From an uncultured Microbacterium sp. (GTDB lineage Bacteria; Actinomycetota; Actinomycetes; Actinomycetales; Microbacteriaceae), in NCBI GenBank assembly GCA_913774845.1, contig CAJYJO010000037.1:1-64000 (forward strand): DNA of 64,000 bases, written 5' to 3'. The position numbers and the translations under genes are program-made. Shown here in pieces: positions 25,378-33,973 of the stretch. The first letter of the stretch is position 1; every line of letters starts with the position of its first letter. The notes below the pieces were generated by a model that saw only the letters and a list, made by a program, of their open reading frames with translations, was not told where the DNA came from and did no database searches.

Positions 25378-25444
25378 CGATAAACGCCGCCCCGAGTGAG
25401 ACACGCGCTGACAGGGCGTGTTTCACTCGGCGCGGCGTTTATCG
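25378..25444. repeat. Long nested palindrome
   Basis: CGATAAACGCCGC (25378-25390) pairs with GCGGCGTTTATCG (25432-25444). Inside it, CCGAGTGA pairs with TCACTCGG and ACACGC with GCGTGT. The whole can fold into one hairpin of about 27 paired bases with a small loop. It sits between the rpsO terminator and the oxygenase gene. Confidence 0.85.
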
Positions 25445-25512
25445 GCGGACCCTCGCGGGCAGGTAGGCGGGCGTGCGGCCGCAGACGCGACCGGCGCGCG
25501 ACCGTCGGCGAC

Positions 25513-26529
25513 TCAGGATGCCGTGCGGGCGGCGAGCAGGTCGGAATGCCAGCGCTCGGCCACGTCGGGGTGGGCGCGCAGACGCGACTTGAGGGCGTTC
25601 TCGCCGTAGGTGGCGTGAATGGGGTTCGTCGGGTCGTCCTCGACGCCGCGGGCCTCGGCGGCGAGCTCCGCCGGCAGCTCGATGATGGGCAGTCGTGCGT
25701 CCAAGGCGGGGTTGAAGAAGAACGGCACCGAGATGCGCTCGTCGGGGAAGCGCGGCGAGATCACGCGGTGGTTCGTCGCCCGCAGGTAGCCCTGGGTGGC
25801 GTACTCGAGCAGTTCGCCGATGTTGACCACGAAGGCGCCGGACACCGGGGGAGCGTCGACCCACTCGCCGTCGCGCTCGACCTGGAGTCCGCCCTTGCCG
25901 GGCTCCACCCACAGCAGCGTCAGGACGCCGGAGTCCTTGTGGGCGCCGACGCCCTGCTGCGGGGTGGGGTCGTCCTTGCCGGGGTAGCGCACGATCTTGA
26001 TGAGCGTCTGCGGGTCGCCGAAGTGCCGGTCGAAGTACTGCTCCTCTGCCCCGAGGGCGAGCGCCCACGCACGCAGCAGCTTCCGCGCGACGCCGGTGAG
26101 GTGGTCGTGCCATTCGGCGACGACGTCCTTCAGCTCGGGCTGTGCCGCGGGCCACAGGTTCGGGCCGATCAGTCGGTTGTATCCCGGACCCTCGCGGTCG
26201 TCGATCGCGTCGCGCTCGGGTCCGATATCGATCTGCTCGCGCCAGTCGACGCGTCCCTGCGTGCGCTCGCCGCCGACGCGCGTGTACCCGCGGAAGTGCG
26301 GGCTCGTCACGTTCTCGATCGAGAGTTTCTCGGCCTCGGGGAGAGCGAAGAAGTCCTTCGCGGCCTTCAGGAGATTCGCCTCCAGCTCCGCGCTGACGCC
26401 GGTCCCGGTCAGGTAGAAGAACCCGACGTCGTGTGTTGCGGCACGCAGCTCGTCGCGGAAGCGGGCGGCGGCATCCGGGCCCTGGTCGAGGAGCGAGAGG
26501 TCGAGGACGGGGAGATTCAGGTCGGACAT
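25513..26529 (-). CDS. 2-oxoglutarate/Fe(II)-type oxygenase (isopenicillin N synthase family)
   Basis: This is a non-haem iron dioxygenase of 338 residues. The N-terminal segment (PVLDLSLLDQG...VGFFYLTGTGV) is the DIOX_N region. The catalytic core shows His and Asp in GAHKDSGVLTLL and a later His in TNHRVISP, and the Arg that holds 2-oxoglutarate is expected at RISVPFFFNP. The substrate is unknown; homologues act on small molecules. ATG 26529 follows TAGCCT at six bases. It diverges from the efeUOB operon across 196 bp. Confidence 0.87.
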   Translation of the reverse strand: MSDLNLPVLDLSLLDQGPDAAARFRDELRAATHDVGFFYLTGTGVSAELEANLLKAAKDFFALPEAEKLSIENVTSPHFRGYTRVGGERTQGRVDWREQIDIGPERDAIDDREGPGYNRLIGPNLWPAAQPELKDVVAEWHDHLTGVARKLLRAWALALGAEEQYFDRHFGDPQTLIKIVRYPGKDDPTPQQGVGAHKDSGVLTLLWVEPGKGGLQVERDGEWVDAPPVSGAFVVNIGELLEYATQGYLRATNHRVISPRFPDERISVPFFFNPALDARLPIIELPAELAAEARGVEDDPTNPIHATYGENALKSRLRAHPDVAERWHSDLLAARTAS

Positions 26530-26535
26530 GCGTCG

Positions 26536-26541
26536 AGGCTA
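26536..26541 (-). promoter_or_regulatory. -10 element of the oxygenase gene
   Basis: TAGCCT on the minus strand lies six bases before ATG 26529. Confidence 0.5.
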
Positions 26542-26654
26542 GATCGCCCTCGTCCGGCGGCGCCCGAATGTTGCCGACGGTTACCGCGGGAGTGATCGGG
26601 CTCTGAAGCGACCCAGAGGTGCGCGCAGCGGCGAGAATGCGTAATCTGTCCTGG

Positions 26655-26673
26655 TCAGGTGAGGCTGTCCTTA
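26655..26673. promoter_or_regulatory. DtxR/IdeR-like iron box upstream of efeUOB
   Basis: TCAGGTGAGGCTGTCCTTA matches 14 of 19 positions of the DtxR/IdeR consensus TTAGGTTAGGCTAACCTAA. It lies just downstream of a possible -10, TAATCT (26642-26647), a position suited to iron-dependent repression. Confidence 0.65.
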
Positions 26674-26725
26674 CCTCAGTCGCCGCGTCGCGGCATCCTC
26701 CGTCGTTCGAAAGTCGGTCACGCCC

Positions 26726-27661
26726 GTGCTCGCCACCTTCCTCATCGGCCTCCGTGAAGGCCTCGAAGCCGCCCTCGTCGTCGGCATCCTCGTCGCCTAC
26801 CTCACGCGCCTCGACCGTCGCGACGCCCTGCCCCGGCTGTGGGCGGGTGTCGGACTGGCCGTGGCGCTGGCCCTCGTGATCGGTGCGGTGTTCACCTTCG
26901 GGGCCTACATGCTGACGTTCGAGGCGCAGGAGCTGCTCGGCGGAGGTCTCTCGCTCCTGGCCGTGGCGATGGTCACGTGGATGATCTTCTGGATGCAGCG
27001 CGCCGGCCGCACGCTCAAGGCCGGCCTCGAGGGCGGCGTCGAGAGGGCGCTCCGCGGCGGCGTGTGGGCGCTGGTCGCGATCGGCTTCGTCTCGGTCGCT
27101 CGCGAGGGCGTCGAGACGACGCTGCTGCTGTGGTCGATGGTGCAGTCGTTCGGCGACGCCCCGCTCGCTCTCCTCGGCGCGCTGCTCGGTCTCGCCGCGG
27201 CGGTCTTGCTCGGCTGGCTCATCGCCCGCGGCATGCTCCGCCTCGACCTCTCGCGCTTCTTCACCTGGACCGGCGGATTCCTCGTCGTCGTGGCGGCGGG
27301 GGTGCTCGCCTACGCGTTCCACGACCTGCAGGAGGCCGGTGCGCTGCCCGGCCCCTTCGGCGCGGGAGCCCCGCTCGACCCGGCGACCGGTCTCGTCGCC
27401 ACCGGCTGGGCGGGCTTCCCCTTCGGCTGGGCGTTCGACGTCTCCGGCGTCATCGCCCCGGGCGGTCCGCTCGCCGCGCTGCTGCAGGCCACGGTCGGCT
27501 TCATGCCGCAGATGACCTGGTTCCAGGTGCTGGCGTGGATCGCCTACGTCGCGGTCGTCGTCCCGCTCTTCGTGCGGGGTGTCCGAGCCAACCGCCGTTC
27601 GCGTCGGGCCGCGGGTCCGGCTCCCGCCCCGACCCCCGACCCGGTGACCGCGACCCCGTAG
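26726..27661 (+). CDS. efeU: Iron permease EfeU (FTR1 family)
   Basis: EfeU is the membrane channel of the EfeUOB system, importing oxidised ferrous iron. The two FTR1 iron-binding motifs are present as REGLEA (about 10-15) and REGVET (about 128-133). About seven helices fill 311 residues, and a Pro-rich cytoplasmic tail ends the protein. The GTG start gives LATFLIGLREGLEAALVV, as in homologues. It heads a three-gene operon and has an IdeR-like box upstream. Confidence 0.92.
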   Translation: MLATFLIGLREGLEAALVVGILVAYLTRLDRRDALPRLWAGVGLAVALALVIGAVFTFGAYMLTFEAQELLGGGLSLLAVAMVTWMIFWMQRAGRTLKAGLEGGVERALRGGVWALVAIGFVSVAREGVETTLLLWSMVQSFGDAPLALLGALLGLAAAVLLGWLIARGMLRLDLSRFFTWTGGFLVVVAAGVLAYAFHDLQEAGALPGPFGAGAPLDPATGLVATGWAGFPFGWAFDVSGVIAPGGPLAALLQATVGFMPQMTWFQVLAWIAYVAVVVPLFVRGVRANRRSRRAAGPAPAPTPDPVTATP

Positions 27662-27724
27662 ACCCCCGGCGCCGCTCGCGTGCCCGACGCCGCGGCATCC
27701 CCCCTCCTTCCGAAACGGAGCATC

Positions 27725-28954
27725 ATGAACCCGACTCGCCTCCTCGCGGCCGCAGCTGTGGCCGGCGCGGCCGCCCTCGTCCTGTCCGGTTGCGTCGCGA
27801 AGTCCGACGCCGCCGCCTCCGGAGCCCTCTCGGTCACCTCGACCGACGACGGGTGCGCGGTCTCGTCCGCCAGCGCGCCGAGCGGCACGGTCGCCTTCGA
27901 CGTCACCAACCAGAGCGAGCAGGTCACGGAGTTCTACCTGCTGGCATCCGACGGTCTGCGCATCGTCGGCGAGGTCGAGAACATCGCCCCCGGCGCCTCG
28001 CGCAACCTCACCGTCGTCGCCCAGCCCGGGGAGTACTTCACGCTCTGCAAGCCCGGCATGGTCGGCGACGGCGTGGGCCGGGCGAGCTTCTCGGTCACCG
28101 GAGACGCGGTCGCCGTCACCGGGGCGGACGCCGAGCAGAAGCAGCAGGCCGTCGACCTCTACGCCGCGTTCGTCAAGGATCAGGTGGGCCAGCTGATCCC
28201 CGCGGTGCAGACCTTCGCCGCCGCGTACGAGTCGGGCGACGACGCCGCGGCCCGGGAGCAGTTCCCGCGCGTGCGCGCGTTCTACGAGCGCATCGAGCCG
28301 ATCGCCGAGGCGCTCGGCGACCTCGACCCGCGCATCGACTACCGCGAGGTCGACGCCGTGGCCGAGGGCCTGGACTGGACCGGGTTCCACCGCATCGAGA
28401 AAGACCTCTGGGTCCCCGCGCAGGACGCGCTGAACGCCGACGGCGAGACCCCCGCGTGGAAGAACTGGGCGCCCTCGACCCCGGCCGAGCGTGCGACCTA
28501 CGGCGACAAGCTCATCGCCGACACGCAGGAGCTCTACGACTACGTGCACTCCGACGCGTTCACCCAGGCGCTCGATGCGCAGGGCGTCGCGGGCATCTCG
28601 AACGGTGCGATCGCGCTGCTCGACGAGGTCGCCACCGGCAAGATCAGCGGTGAGGAGGACTGGTGGTCGGGCACCGATCTCAACGACTTCGCAGCGAACG
28701 TCGAGGGCTCCAAGATGGCGTTCTCGCTCGTGCGCGACTTCGCCGACTCCAAGGGCGACAAGGGCACCGCGCTGGTCTCGCGCATCGACGGCGGCTACGC
28801 CGACCTGGAGGCGGCGCTGGCGGCTTACGGCTCGCTCGATGCCGGCTTCGTCCCGTACAGCCAGATCACCGAGGCCGACAAGCGCCGGCTCACCGACCTC
28901 ATCAACGCCCTCGCCGAGCCGCTGTCGCAGCTCACGGTGACGATCCTGGAGTGA
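27725..28954 (+). CDS. efeO: Iron uptake lipoprotein EfeO
   Basis: EfeO is the extracytoplasmic partner of EfeU and delivers iron. The 409-residue precursor has a lipoprotein signal with lipobox VLSGC (Cys about 23). A cupredoxin-like domain follows (about 35-130), then the M75 imelysin-like domain with HRIEKDLW, whose His and Glu are the HxxE metal pair. GGAG precedes ATG 27725; longer frames lack it. Its stop overlaps the possible GTG 28951 and lies three bases before the start chosen for the peroxidase gene. Confidence 0.92.
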   Translation: MNPTRLLAAAAVAGAAALVLSGCVAKSDAAASGALSVTSTDDGCAVSSASAPSGTVAFDVTNQSEQVTEFYLLASDGLRIVGEVENIAPGASRNLTVVAQPGEYFTLCKPGMVGDGVGRASFSVTGDAVAVTGADAEQKQQAVDLYAAFVKDQVGQLIPAVQTFAAAYESGDDAAAREQFPRVRAFYERIEPIAEALGDLDPRIDYREVDAVAEGLDWTGFHRIEKDLWVPAQDALNADGETPAWKNWAPSTPAERATYGDKLIADTQELYDYVHSDAFTQALDAQGVAGISNGAIALLDEVATGKISGEEDWWSGTDLNDFAANVEGSKMAFSLVRDFADSKGDKGTALVSRIDGGYADLEAALAAYGSLDAGFVPYSQITEADKRRLTDLINALAEPLSQLTVTILE

Positions 28955-28956
28955 GC

Positions 28957-30237
28957 GTGACCGAGCAGGAGGAGCAGACTCCGCAGGCGGGTCTCTCGCG
29001 CCGCGGATTGATGGGCCTCGCCCTGGGCGCGGGGGCCACGGGGCTCGTCGTGGGTGCCGGCGCGGGTCTGGTCGGGGGGCAGGCCTACGCCCTCGAGCAG
29101 CAGAAGACGGAGAGGGATGCCGCGGCCTCGGCGAGCGGCATCCATCAGCCCGGGATCACGACGCCCGTGCAGGAGCACCTGCACTTCGCGGCCTACGACA
29201 TGATGGCCCGCACCACCCGTGACGACCTCGCCGAACTGCTGGCGGACTGGACGTACGCCGCCGCCCGCATGATGCAGGGGCTCGAGGTCACCGCCACGGG
29301 CGCCGTCGGCGGCTCGCCCGAGGCGCCGCCGGACGACACGGGCGAGGCGCTCGGACTCCCGGCGAGCAACCTGACCATCACCTTCGGCTTCGGTCCCTCG
29401 CTGTTCGACGCGCGCTTCGGGCTTCAGGGGCAGCTGCCCGACGGGCTCGAGCGGCTCCCCGCGTTCCTCGGCGACGACCTCGACCCGCTGCGCTCGGACG
29501 GCGACCTCTGCATCCAGGCCTGCGCCGACGACCCGCAGGTGGCGGTCCACGCGATCCGCAACCTCAGTCGCATCGCGTTCGGGCGCGCGACGATCCGCTG
29601 GTCGCAGCTCGGGTTCGGCCGCACCTCCAAGACCACGTCGGACCAGTCGACTCCGCGCAACCTCTTCGGCTTCAAGGACGGAACGGCGAACATCCTCGCC
29701 GACGACACCGCCGCCCTCGACGAGAACGTGTGGGTCTCGGCATCCGAGGGTCCGGCATGGCTGGTGGGCGGGTCGTACCTCGTCGCGCGGCGCATCTCGA
29801 TGCTCATCGAGACGTGGGACCGCACGCGGCTGGCCGAACAGGACCGCGTGATCGGACGCGACAAGGCGCAGGGCGCCCCGCTGTCGGGCGGCGACGAGTT
29901 CACGGCGCCCGACTTCGCGGCGACCGGATCGACCGGCGCCCCGGCCATCGACCCGCGCAGCCACGTGCGGCTCGCGCACCCGGACACGAACGGGGGCATC
30001 CGGCTCCTCCGTCGTGGCTACAACTTCGTCGACGGGACCACCGACCTCGGGCGGCTGAACGCCGGACTGTTCTTCCTGTCGTTCCAGAAGAGCCCGCAGC
30101 GCTACATCACGGTGCAAAGAGCGCTGTCGACGGATGCCATGAACGAGTACGTCCGTCACGTCGGCTCGGGGCTGTGGGCCGTGCCGCCGGCTCCGGCCGC
30201 CGGGATGTCGGTGGGGGCGGGACTGCTCGGCGCGTAG
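28957..30237 (+). CDS. efeB: Deferrochelatase/DyP-type peroxidase EfeB
   Basis: EfeB is a haem-dependent DyP-type peroxidase exported by the Tat pathway, completing the EfeUOB set. The N-terminus carries SRRGLMGLALGAGATGL, a twin-arginine signal. The DyP signature GFKDGTAN is near residue 235, with the distal Asp. The expected proximal His lies in the SHVRLAHP region. GTG 28957 is chosen over GTG 28951 because GGAG stands five bases before it. It is 426 residues long, normal for the family. Confidence 0.92.
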   Translation: MTEQEEQTPQAGLSRRGLMGLALGAGATGLVVGAGAGLVGGQAYALEQQKTERDAAASASGIHQPGITTPVQEHLHFAAYDMMARTTRDDLAELLADWTYAAARMMQGLEVTATGAVGGSPEAPPDDTGEALGLPASNLTITFGFGPSLFDARFGLQGQLPDGLERLPAFLGDDLDPLRSDGDLCIQACADDPQVAVHAIRNLSRIAFGRATIRWSQLGFGRTSKTTSDQSTPRNLFGFKDGTANILADDTAALDENVWVSASEGPAWLVGGSYLVARRISMLIETWDRTRLAEQDRVIGRDKAQGAPLSGGDEFTAPDFAATGSTGAPAIDPRSHVRLAHPDTNGGIRLLRRGYNFVDGTTDLGRLNAGLFFLSFQKSPQRYITVQRALSTDAMNEYVRHVGSGLWAVPPAPAAGMSVGAGLLGA

Positions 30238-30299
30238 CGCGTTCCGGTCTCCGTTGCCGGGTGGTGCGCCGCGGCGGCGCGCTGGGTGGCCGTGCGCGA

Positions 30300-30372
30300 G
30301 ATCACACGATCCGTACGGGATCACGCGTTCGGTGGGTGACGGGACGCGTGATCTCGGACCGGTCGTGTGATC
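30300..30372. repeat. Nested palindrome with GATCACACG arms
   Basis: GATCACACGA (30300-30309) pairs with TCGTGTGATC (30363-30372). Nested inside, GATCACGCGT pairs with ACGCGTGATC (about 30320-30353). It follows efeB and shares GAGATCACACG with the direct repeats at 37587-37624. Confidence 0.85.
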
Positions 30373-30439
30373 TGGCGGGCGCTCGGGCGGATGCCGCGGC
30401 GCGGGCGCGGAATAAAGCTGGGCGCCTCGCGTTGGAGCA

Positions 30440-30459
30440 TGTATATTCAGATGCATACA
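30440..30459. promoter_or_regulatory. Candidate operator upstream of the flavin monooxygenase operon
   Basis: TGTAT and ATACA form an inverted repeat with a 10-base spacer in an AT-rich patch. It overlaps the likely core promoter (TATATT 30442-30447 or CATACA 30454-30459). Such half sites suit a MarR- or TetR-type regulator, but none is adjacent. Confidence 0.45.
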
Positions 30460-30474
30460 AACAGGAGGCGCATC

Positions 30475-31707
30475 GTGAACGAGACGAGCAACTGGCCCGG
30501 AATGCAGTTCGGTGTCATGACGGTGAGCGACATCACCCAGGACCCGACGACGGGGAAGACCCCGAGCGAAGCCCAGCGCATCAAGGACACGCTCACGATC
30601 GCCAAGCACACCGAGGAGGTCGGTCTCGACGTCTTCGCCCTCGGCGAGCACCACAACCCGCCGTTCTGGTCGTCGTCGCCCACGACGACGCTCGCGTACA
30701 TCGCCGCCCAGACCGAGCGTCTGATCCTCACGACGTCGACGACCCTCATCACCACGAACGACCCGGTGAAGATCGCCGAGGACTTCGCGATGCTGCAGCA
30801 CGTGTCGGGCGGTCGCGCGGACCTGATGCTCGGTCGCGGCAACACCGGCCCCGTCTACCCCTGGTTCGGCAAGGATATCCGTCAGGGCCTGCCGCTCACG
30901 ATCGAGAACTACGACCTGCTGCACAAGCTGTGGCGCGAGGACGTCGTCGACTGGGAGGGGAAGTTCCGCACGCCCCTGCAGGGCTTCACTTCGACCCCGC
31001 GGCCCCTCGACGGCGTGCCGCCCTTCGTCTGGCACGGCTCGATCCGCACTCCCGAGATCGCCGAGCAGGCCGCGTACTACGGCAACGGCTTCTTCGCGAA
31101 CAACATCTTCTGGCCCAAGGAGCACTACCAGCGCCTGATCACGCTGTACCGCGAGCGCTTCGCCCACTACGGTCACGGCACGCCCCAGCAGGCGATCGTC
31201 GGTCTCGGCGGTCAGGTGTTCATGCGCGCGAACTCCCAGGACGCGGTGCGCGAGTTCCGTCCGTACTTCGACAACGCGCCCGTGTACGGGCACGGCCCGA
31301 GCCTCGAGGACTTCAGCGAGATGACCCCGCTGACCGTCGGCTCGCCGCAGCAGGTCATCGACCGCTACGCCGCGATGCGCGAGACGTTCGGCGACTACCA
31401 GCGCCAGCTCTTCCTCATCGACCACGCGGGGCTCCCGACCAAGACGGTGCTCGAGCAGCTCGACATCCTCGGCTCCGAGGTCGTCCCGGTGCTCCGCAAG
31501 GAGCTGCAGAAGAACCGCCCGGCCGAGGTGCCCGACGCGCCGACGCACGCCAACCAGGTCGAGAAGATCTACGCAGGTGCGGCTCCGCGCCAGGCCGTCC
31601 CCGGCGCGAACCGCGGCGACAACATGGTGGCGGGAAGCCCGTACCAGGATGCCGCTCCGCGTTCCGGCAGCGCGTTCGGTGCCGCGGCGACGAAGGTCGG
31701 TGCCTGA
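30475..31707 (+). CDS. LLM-class flavin-dependent monooxygenase (CE1758-like)
   Basis: This is a luciferase-like monooxygenase that would use reduced FMN supplied by its neighbour to oxidise an unknown substrate. The 410 residues show the TIM-barrel start MQFGVMTVSDIT, VFALGEHHNPPFW and LMLGRGNTGPVYPWFG. The latter two are typical of the actinobacterial CE1758 branch. GTG 30475 has a perfect AGGAGG eight bases upstream, which excludes longer frames. The next gene begins one base after this stop. Confidence 0.87.
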   Translation: MNETSNWPGMQFGVMTVSDITQDPTTGKTPSEAQRIKDTLTIAKHTEEVGLDVFALGEHHNPPFWSSSPTTTLAYIAAQTERLILTTSTTLITTNDPVKIAEDFAMLQHVSGGRADLMLGRGNTGPVYPWFGKDIRQGLPLTIENYDLLHKLWREDVVDWEGKFRTPLQGFTSTPRPLDGVPPFVWHGSIRTPEIAEQAAYYGNGFFANNIFWPKEHYQRLITLYRERFAHYGHGTPQQAIVGLGGQVFMRANSQDAVREFRPYFDNAPVYGHGPSLEDFSEMTPLTVGSPQQVIDRYAAMRETFGDYQRQLFLIDHAGLPTKTVLEQLDILGSEVVPVLRKELQKNRPAEVPDAPTHANQVEKIYAGAAPRQAVPGANRGDNMVAGSPYQDAAPRSGSAFGAAATKVGA

Positions 31708-31708
31708 C

Positions 31709-32353
31709 ATGGCCGCGCGCCGTATCACGGTCATCACCGCGGGTCTGTCGACGCCCTCGTCGACGCGCATGCTCGGGGATCGCCTCGCCCACGCGGCGCT
31801 CGCCGAGCTGCGTGAGCGCGGGATCGACGCGACCAGCGACGTCTTCGAGCTGCGCGACTACGCCCATGAGCTCACCGACAACCTGCTGACCGGTTTCGCG
31901 CCGCCGGCGCTCGAGCAGATGATCAACACGGTCGTCTCGGCCGACGGCATCATCGCCGTCACGCCGATCTTCTCGACGAGCTACTCGGGGCTGTTCAAGT
32001 CGTTCATCGACGTGCTCGACCCGCAGGCGTTGAACGGCACCCCCGTGCTCATCGGCGCGAACGCCGGCACCGCCCGGCACTCGCTCGCGATCGACTACGC
32101 GATCCGCCCGCTCTTCACCTACCTGCACGCCAATCCCGTGCCGACCGGTGTGTTCGCGGCATCCAGCGACTGGGGTTCGAATGCCGACGAGGTCGCCCCG
32201 CTCGGCTCGCGCGTCGATCGCGGCGCCCGTGAGTTCGCGGATGCCATCGCGGCCCGTGAGCCCGTTCGCGACGCCGACCCGTTCGACCCGTCGTCGTACC
32301 TCGGCGAGGGCCGCTCCTTCGGACATCTGCTGGGTGGTCTGTCGGGCGAGTGA
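31709..32353 (+). CDS. NAD(P)H-dependent FMN reductase (CE1759-like)
   Basis: This flavodoxin-like reductase of 214 residues should supply FMNH2 to the monooxygenase immediately upstream. The phosphate-binding loop is AGLSTPSSTRMLGDRL (about 11-26), and TPIFSTSYSGLFKSFIDVL (about 91-109) forms the flavin pocket. The one-base spacing (TGACATG) makes a two-gene operon with probable translational coupling. CE1758/CE1759-type pairs commonly travel together. Confidence 0.87.
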   Translation: MAARRITVITAGLSTPSSTRMLGDRLAHAALAELRERGIDATSDVFELRDYAHELTDNLLTGFAPPALEQMINTVVSADGIIAVTPIFSTSYSGLFKSFIDVLDPQALNGTPVLIGANAGTARHSLAIDYAIRPLFTYLHANPVPTGVFAASSDWGSNADEVAPLGSRVDRGAREFADAIAAREPVRDADPFDPSSYLGEGRSFGHLLGGLSGE

Positions 32354-32439
32354 GCCCGTGATCGAGCCCCGCTGCCCCGAGTGGGCGGCGGGGCTTCGTC
32401 GTGCGGACCTAGGGTGGAAGCCGAGCAGAGGGAGTCGCG

Positions 32440-33042
32440 ATGGATGCCGCGCAGTGGGACGAGCGTTACCGCGCCTCCGCCGGGGGAGTCTGGGCCACTC
32501 AGCCGCCCGCCGTCGTGCGCGAGATCGCCGCGACCCTGGTCCCCGGTACGGCGATCGACGTCGCGACCGGCGACGGGCGTACGGCGTTGTGGCTCGCCGA
32601 GCGCGGGTGGGCGTGCACCGGGGTCGACTTCTCGAGCGCGGGTCTCGCGCTCGCCGCGGCGCGACCCGGCGGCGACAGGGTCGACTGGACCGTGGGCGAT
32701 GTGCGCGAGTGGCATCCGACGACACCCGTCGACCTGGTCATCTCGTGCTATCTGCACCTTCGCGACAGCGCGGCGGCCATCGCGCGCATCGCCGAGTGGG
32801 TGGCTCCGGGGGGAACCCTCGTGGTCCTCGGTCACGACATCGAGAACATCGCCGCGGGAGGACACGGACCAAGCGACCCTGCGATCCTCTACACGCCCGA
32901 GCTGCTGCGCGGCGCGGTCGATGAGCGGTTCAGGACCGAGCGGTGCGAGCGGGTCACCCGCACGAGCGCGGACGCCGAGCTCCGTGACGGGCACCAGGCT
33001 GCGGCGATCGACACGCTGCTGCACGCCGTGCGGATGCGCTGA
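32440..33042 (+). CDS. SAM-dependent methyltransferase
   Basis: This 200-residue class I methyltransferase has motif I as IDVATGDGRTALWLAERG (about 39-56). An acidic residue ends strand 2 at GVDFSS (about 63), and a motif IV-like stretch, VDLVISCYLHL, comes later. The WDERYR start is common among small thiopurine- or tellurite-resistance-like methyltransferases. The substrate is unknown. A TAGGGT near 32410 could be its -10 element, and GAGGGAG provides the ribosome site. Confidence 0.83.
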   Translation: MDAAQWDERYRASAGGVWATQPPAVVREIAATLVPGTAIDVATGDGRTALWLAERGWACTGVDFSSAGLALAAARPGGDRVDWTVGDVREWHPTTPVDLVISCYLHLRDSAAAIARIAEWVAPGGTLVVLGHDIENIAAGGHGPSDPAILYTPELLRGAVDERFRTERCERVTRTSADAELRDGHQAAAIDTLLHAVRMR

Positions 33043-33144
33043 GACGCCGCCCCCGTGAGGTCGCGGGCGGCGTCCGGGGGACGCCGACGGCTTCGCTTCG
33101 CTCGCGGCGCCGGTGGCCCGACAGGGTCGCCTGCTGTGCCCGGC

Positions 33145-33927
33145 TCAGAGCACGATCTCGTCGGCAGCTCGCAGCTCGCGGGCGGCCACCGGTCGCAGAC
33201 CCCGACGGACGAAGGTGTCGGCGGCGGCCAGCGGCCCGACCTCGATCCCCGCCTCGGCGGCGATGTCGGCGATCGGAACCTGGAAGGTGCGGAAGGCGCC
33301 CAGTGGCGGGACGGCGAGACCCTGCCGGGTGTCGACCAGGTCGCTCTGATCGAGCACGAATCCGGCCGCCGCGAGGGCGTCGTCCTGACGCCAGACGGCG
33401 ATCTTCCAGAAGCGCAGCGGCACCCGGATGCCGCGATACGGCGGATCGTCGGGCTCGAGCACGGGGGCGGTGAACACCGCGAGGCGCTGATCGGTCGTCT
33501 CGGCATAGGCGAGCACGTGGTCCTCGAGGCCGAGCCAGAGTTCCTTCGACTGGTTGAATCCCGCCGCCTGCGGGGCGGCGTTCGTGTAGAAGAACGTGGC
33601 CTCCGTGGCATCCCGGGCTTCGGACGCCGAACCCCAACCGGGATCGCGACGGCGCACGAGATGGCCCCGGTCGAGGTCGTTGCGACTGTAGACGTCGGGA
33701 CCCGCCTGCGCGTCGGCGGCCACGCGCGGGTCGAGCCGCCACTCGCCGGTGCGGGGCTGCTCGCGCAAGGACGCACCGTCGATCACGACGCCCGTCACCG
33801 CCGCGAAGCGACGCTCCTCATCGAGCAGCACCGAGAACCGCGGGTAGTCGAGTCGTGTCGTCGGGCGGTCGGGGGAGGGCAGGGGCAGGGGGATGCCGAG
33901 GAAGTCCGGGTCGTAGCCGTCGCTCAT
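33145..33927 (-). CDS. DNA/RNA non-specific endonuclease (NUC family)
   Basis: This beta-beta-alpha metal nuclease of 260 residues carries the family signature DRGHLVRR (about 89-96), whose His is the general base. A metal-binding Asn is expected in FYTNAAPQAAGFNQ (about 118-131). No signal peptide is evident, which is unusual for a family that is often secreted, so where it acts is unclear and no immunity gene is adjacent. ATG 33927 sits within a GC-rich region and diverges from the kinase-like gene by 46 bp. Confidence 0.82.
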   Translation of the reverse strand: MSDGYDPDFLGIPLPLPSPDRPTTRLDYPRFSVLLDEERRFAAVTGVVIDGASLREQPRTGEWRLDPRVAADAQAGPDVYSRNDLDRGHLVRRRDPGWGSASEARDATEATFFYTNAAPQAAGFNQSKELWLGLEDHVLAYAETTDQRLAVFTAPVLEPDDPPYRGIRVPLRFWKIAVWRQDDALAAAGFVLDQSDLVDTRQGLAVPPLGAFRTFQVPIADIAAEAGIEVGPLAAADTFVRRGLRPVAARELRAADEIVL

Positions 33928-33973
33928 GCCCCCATCGTGCCGGTGACCACCGACATCGCGACAGACTGGGGAC

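Noticed and set aside
33145-33927. Secreted effector or toxin role for the non-specific endonuclease
   Set aside because: No signal peptide, toxin delivery domain or adjacent immunity gene is visible.
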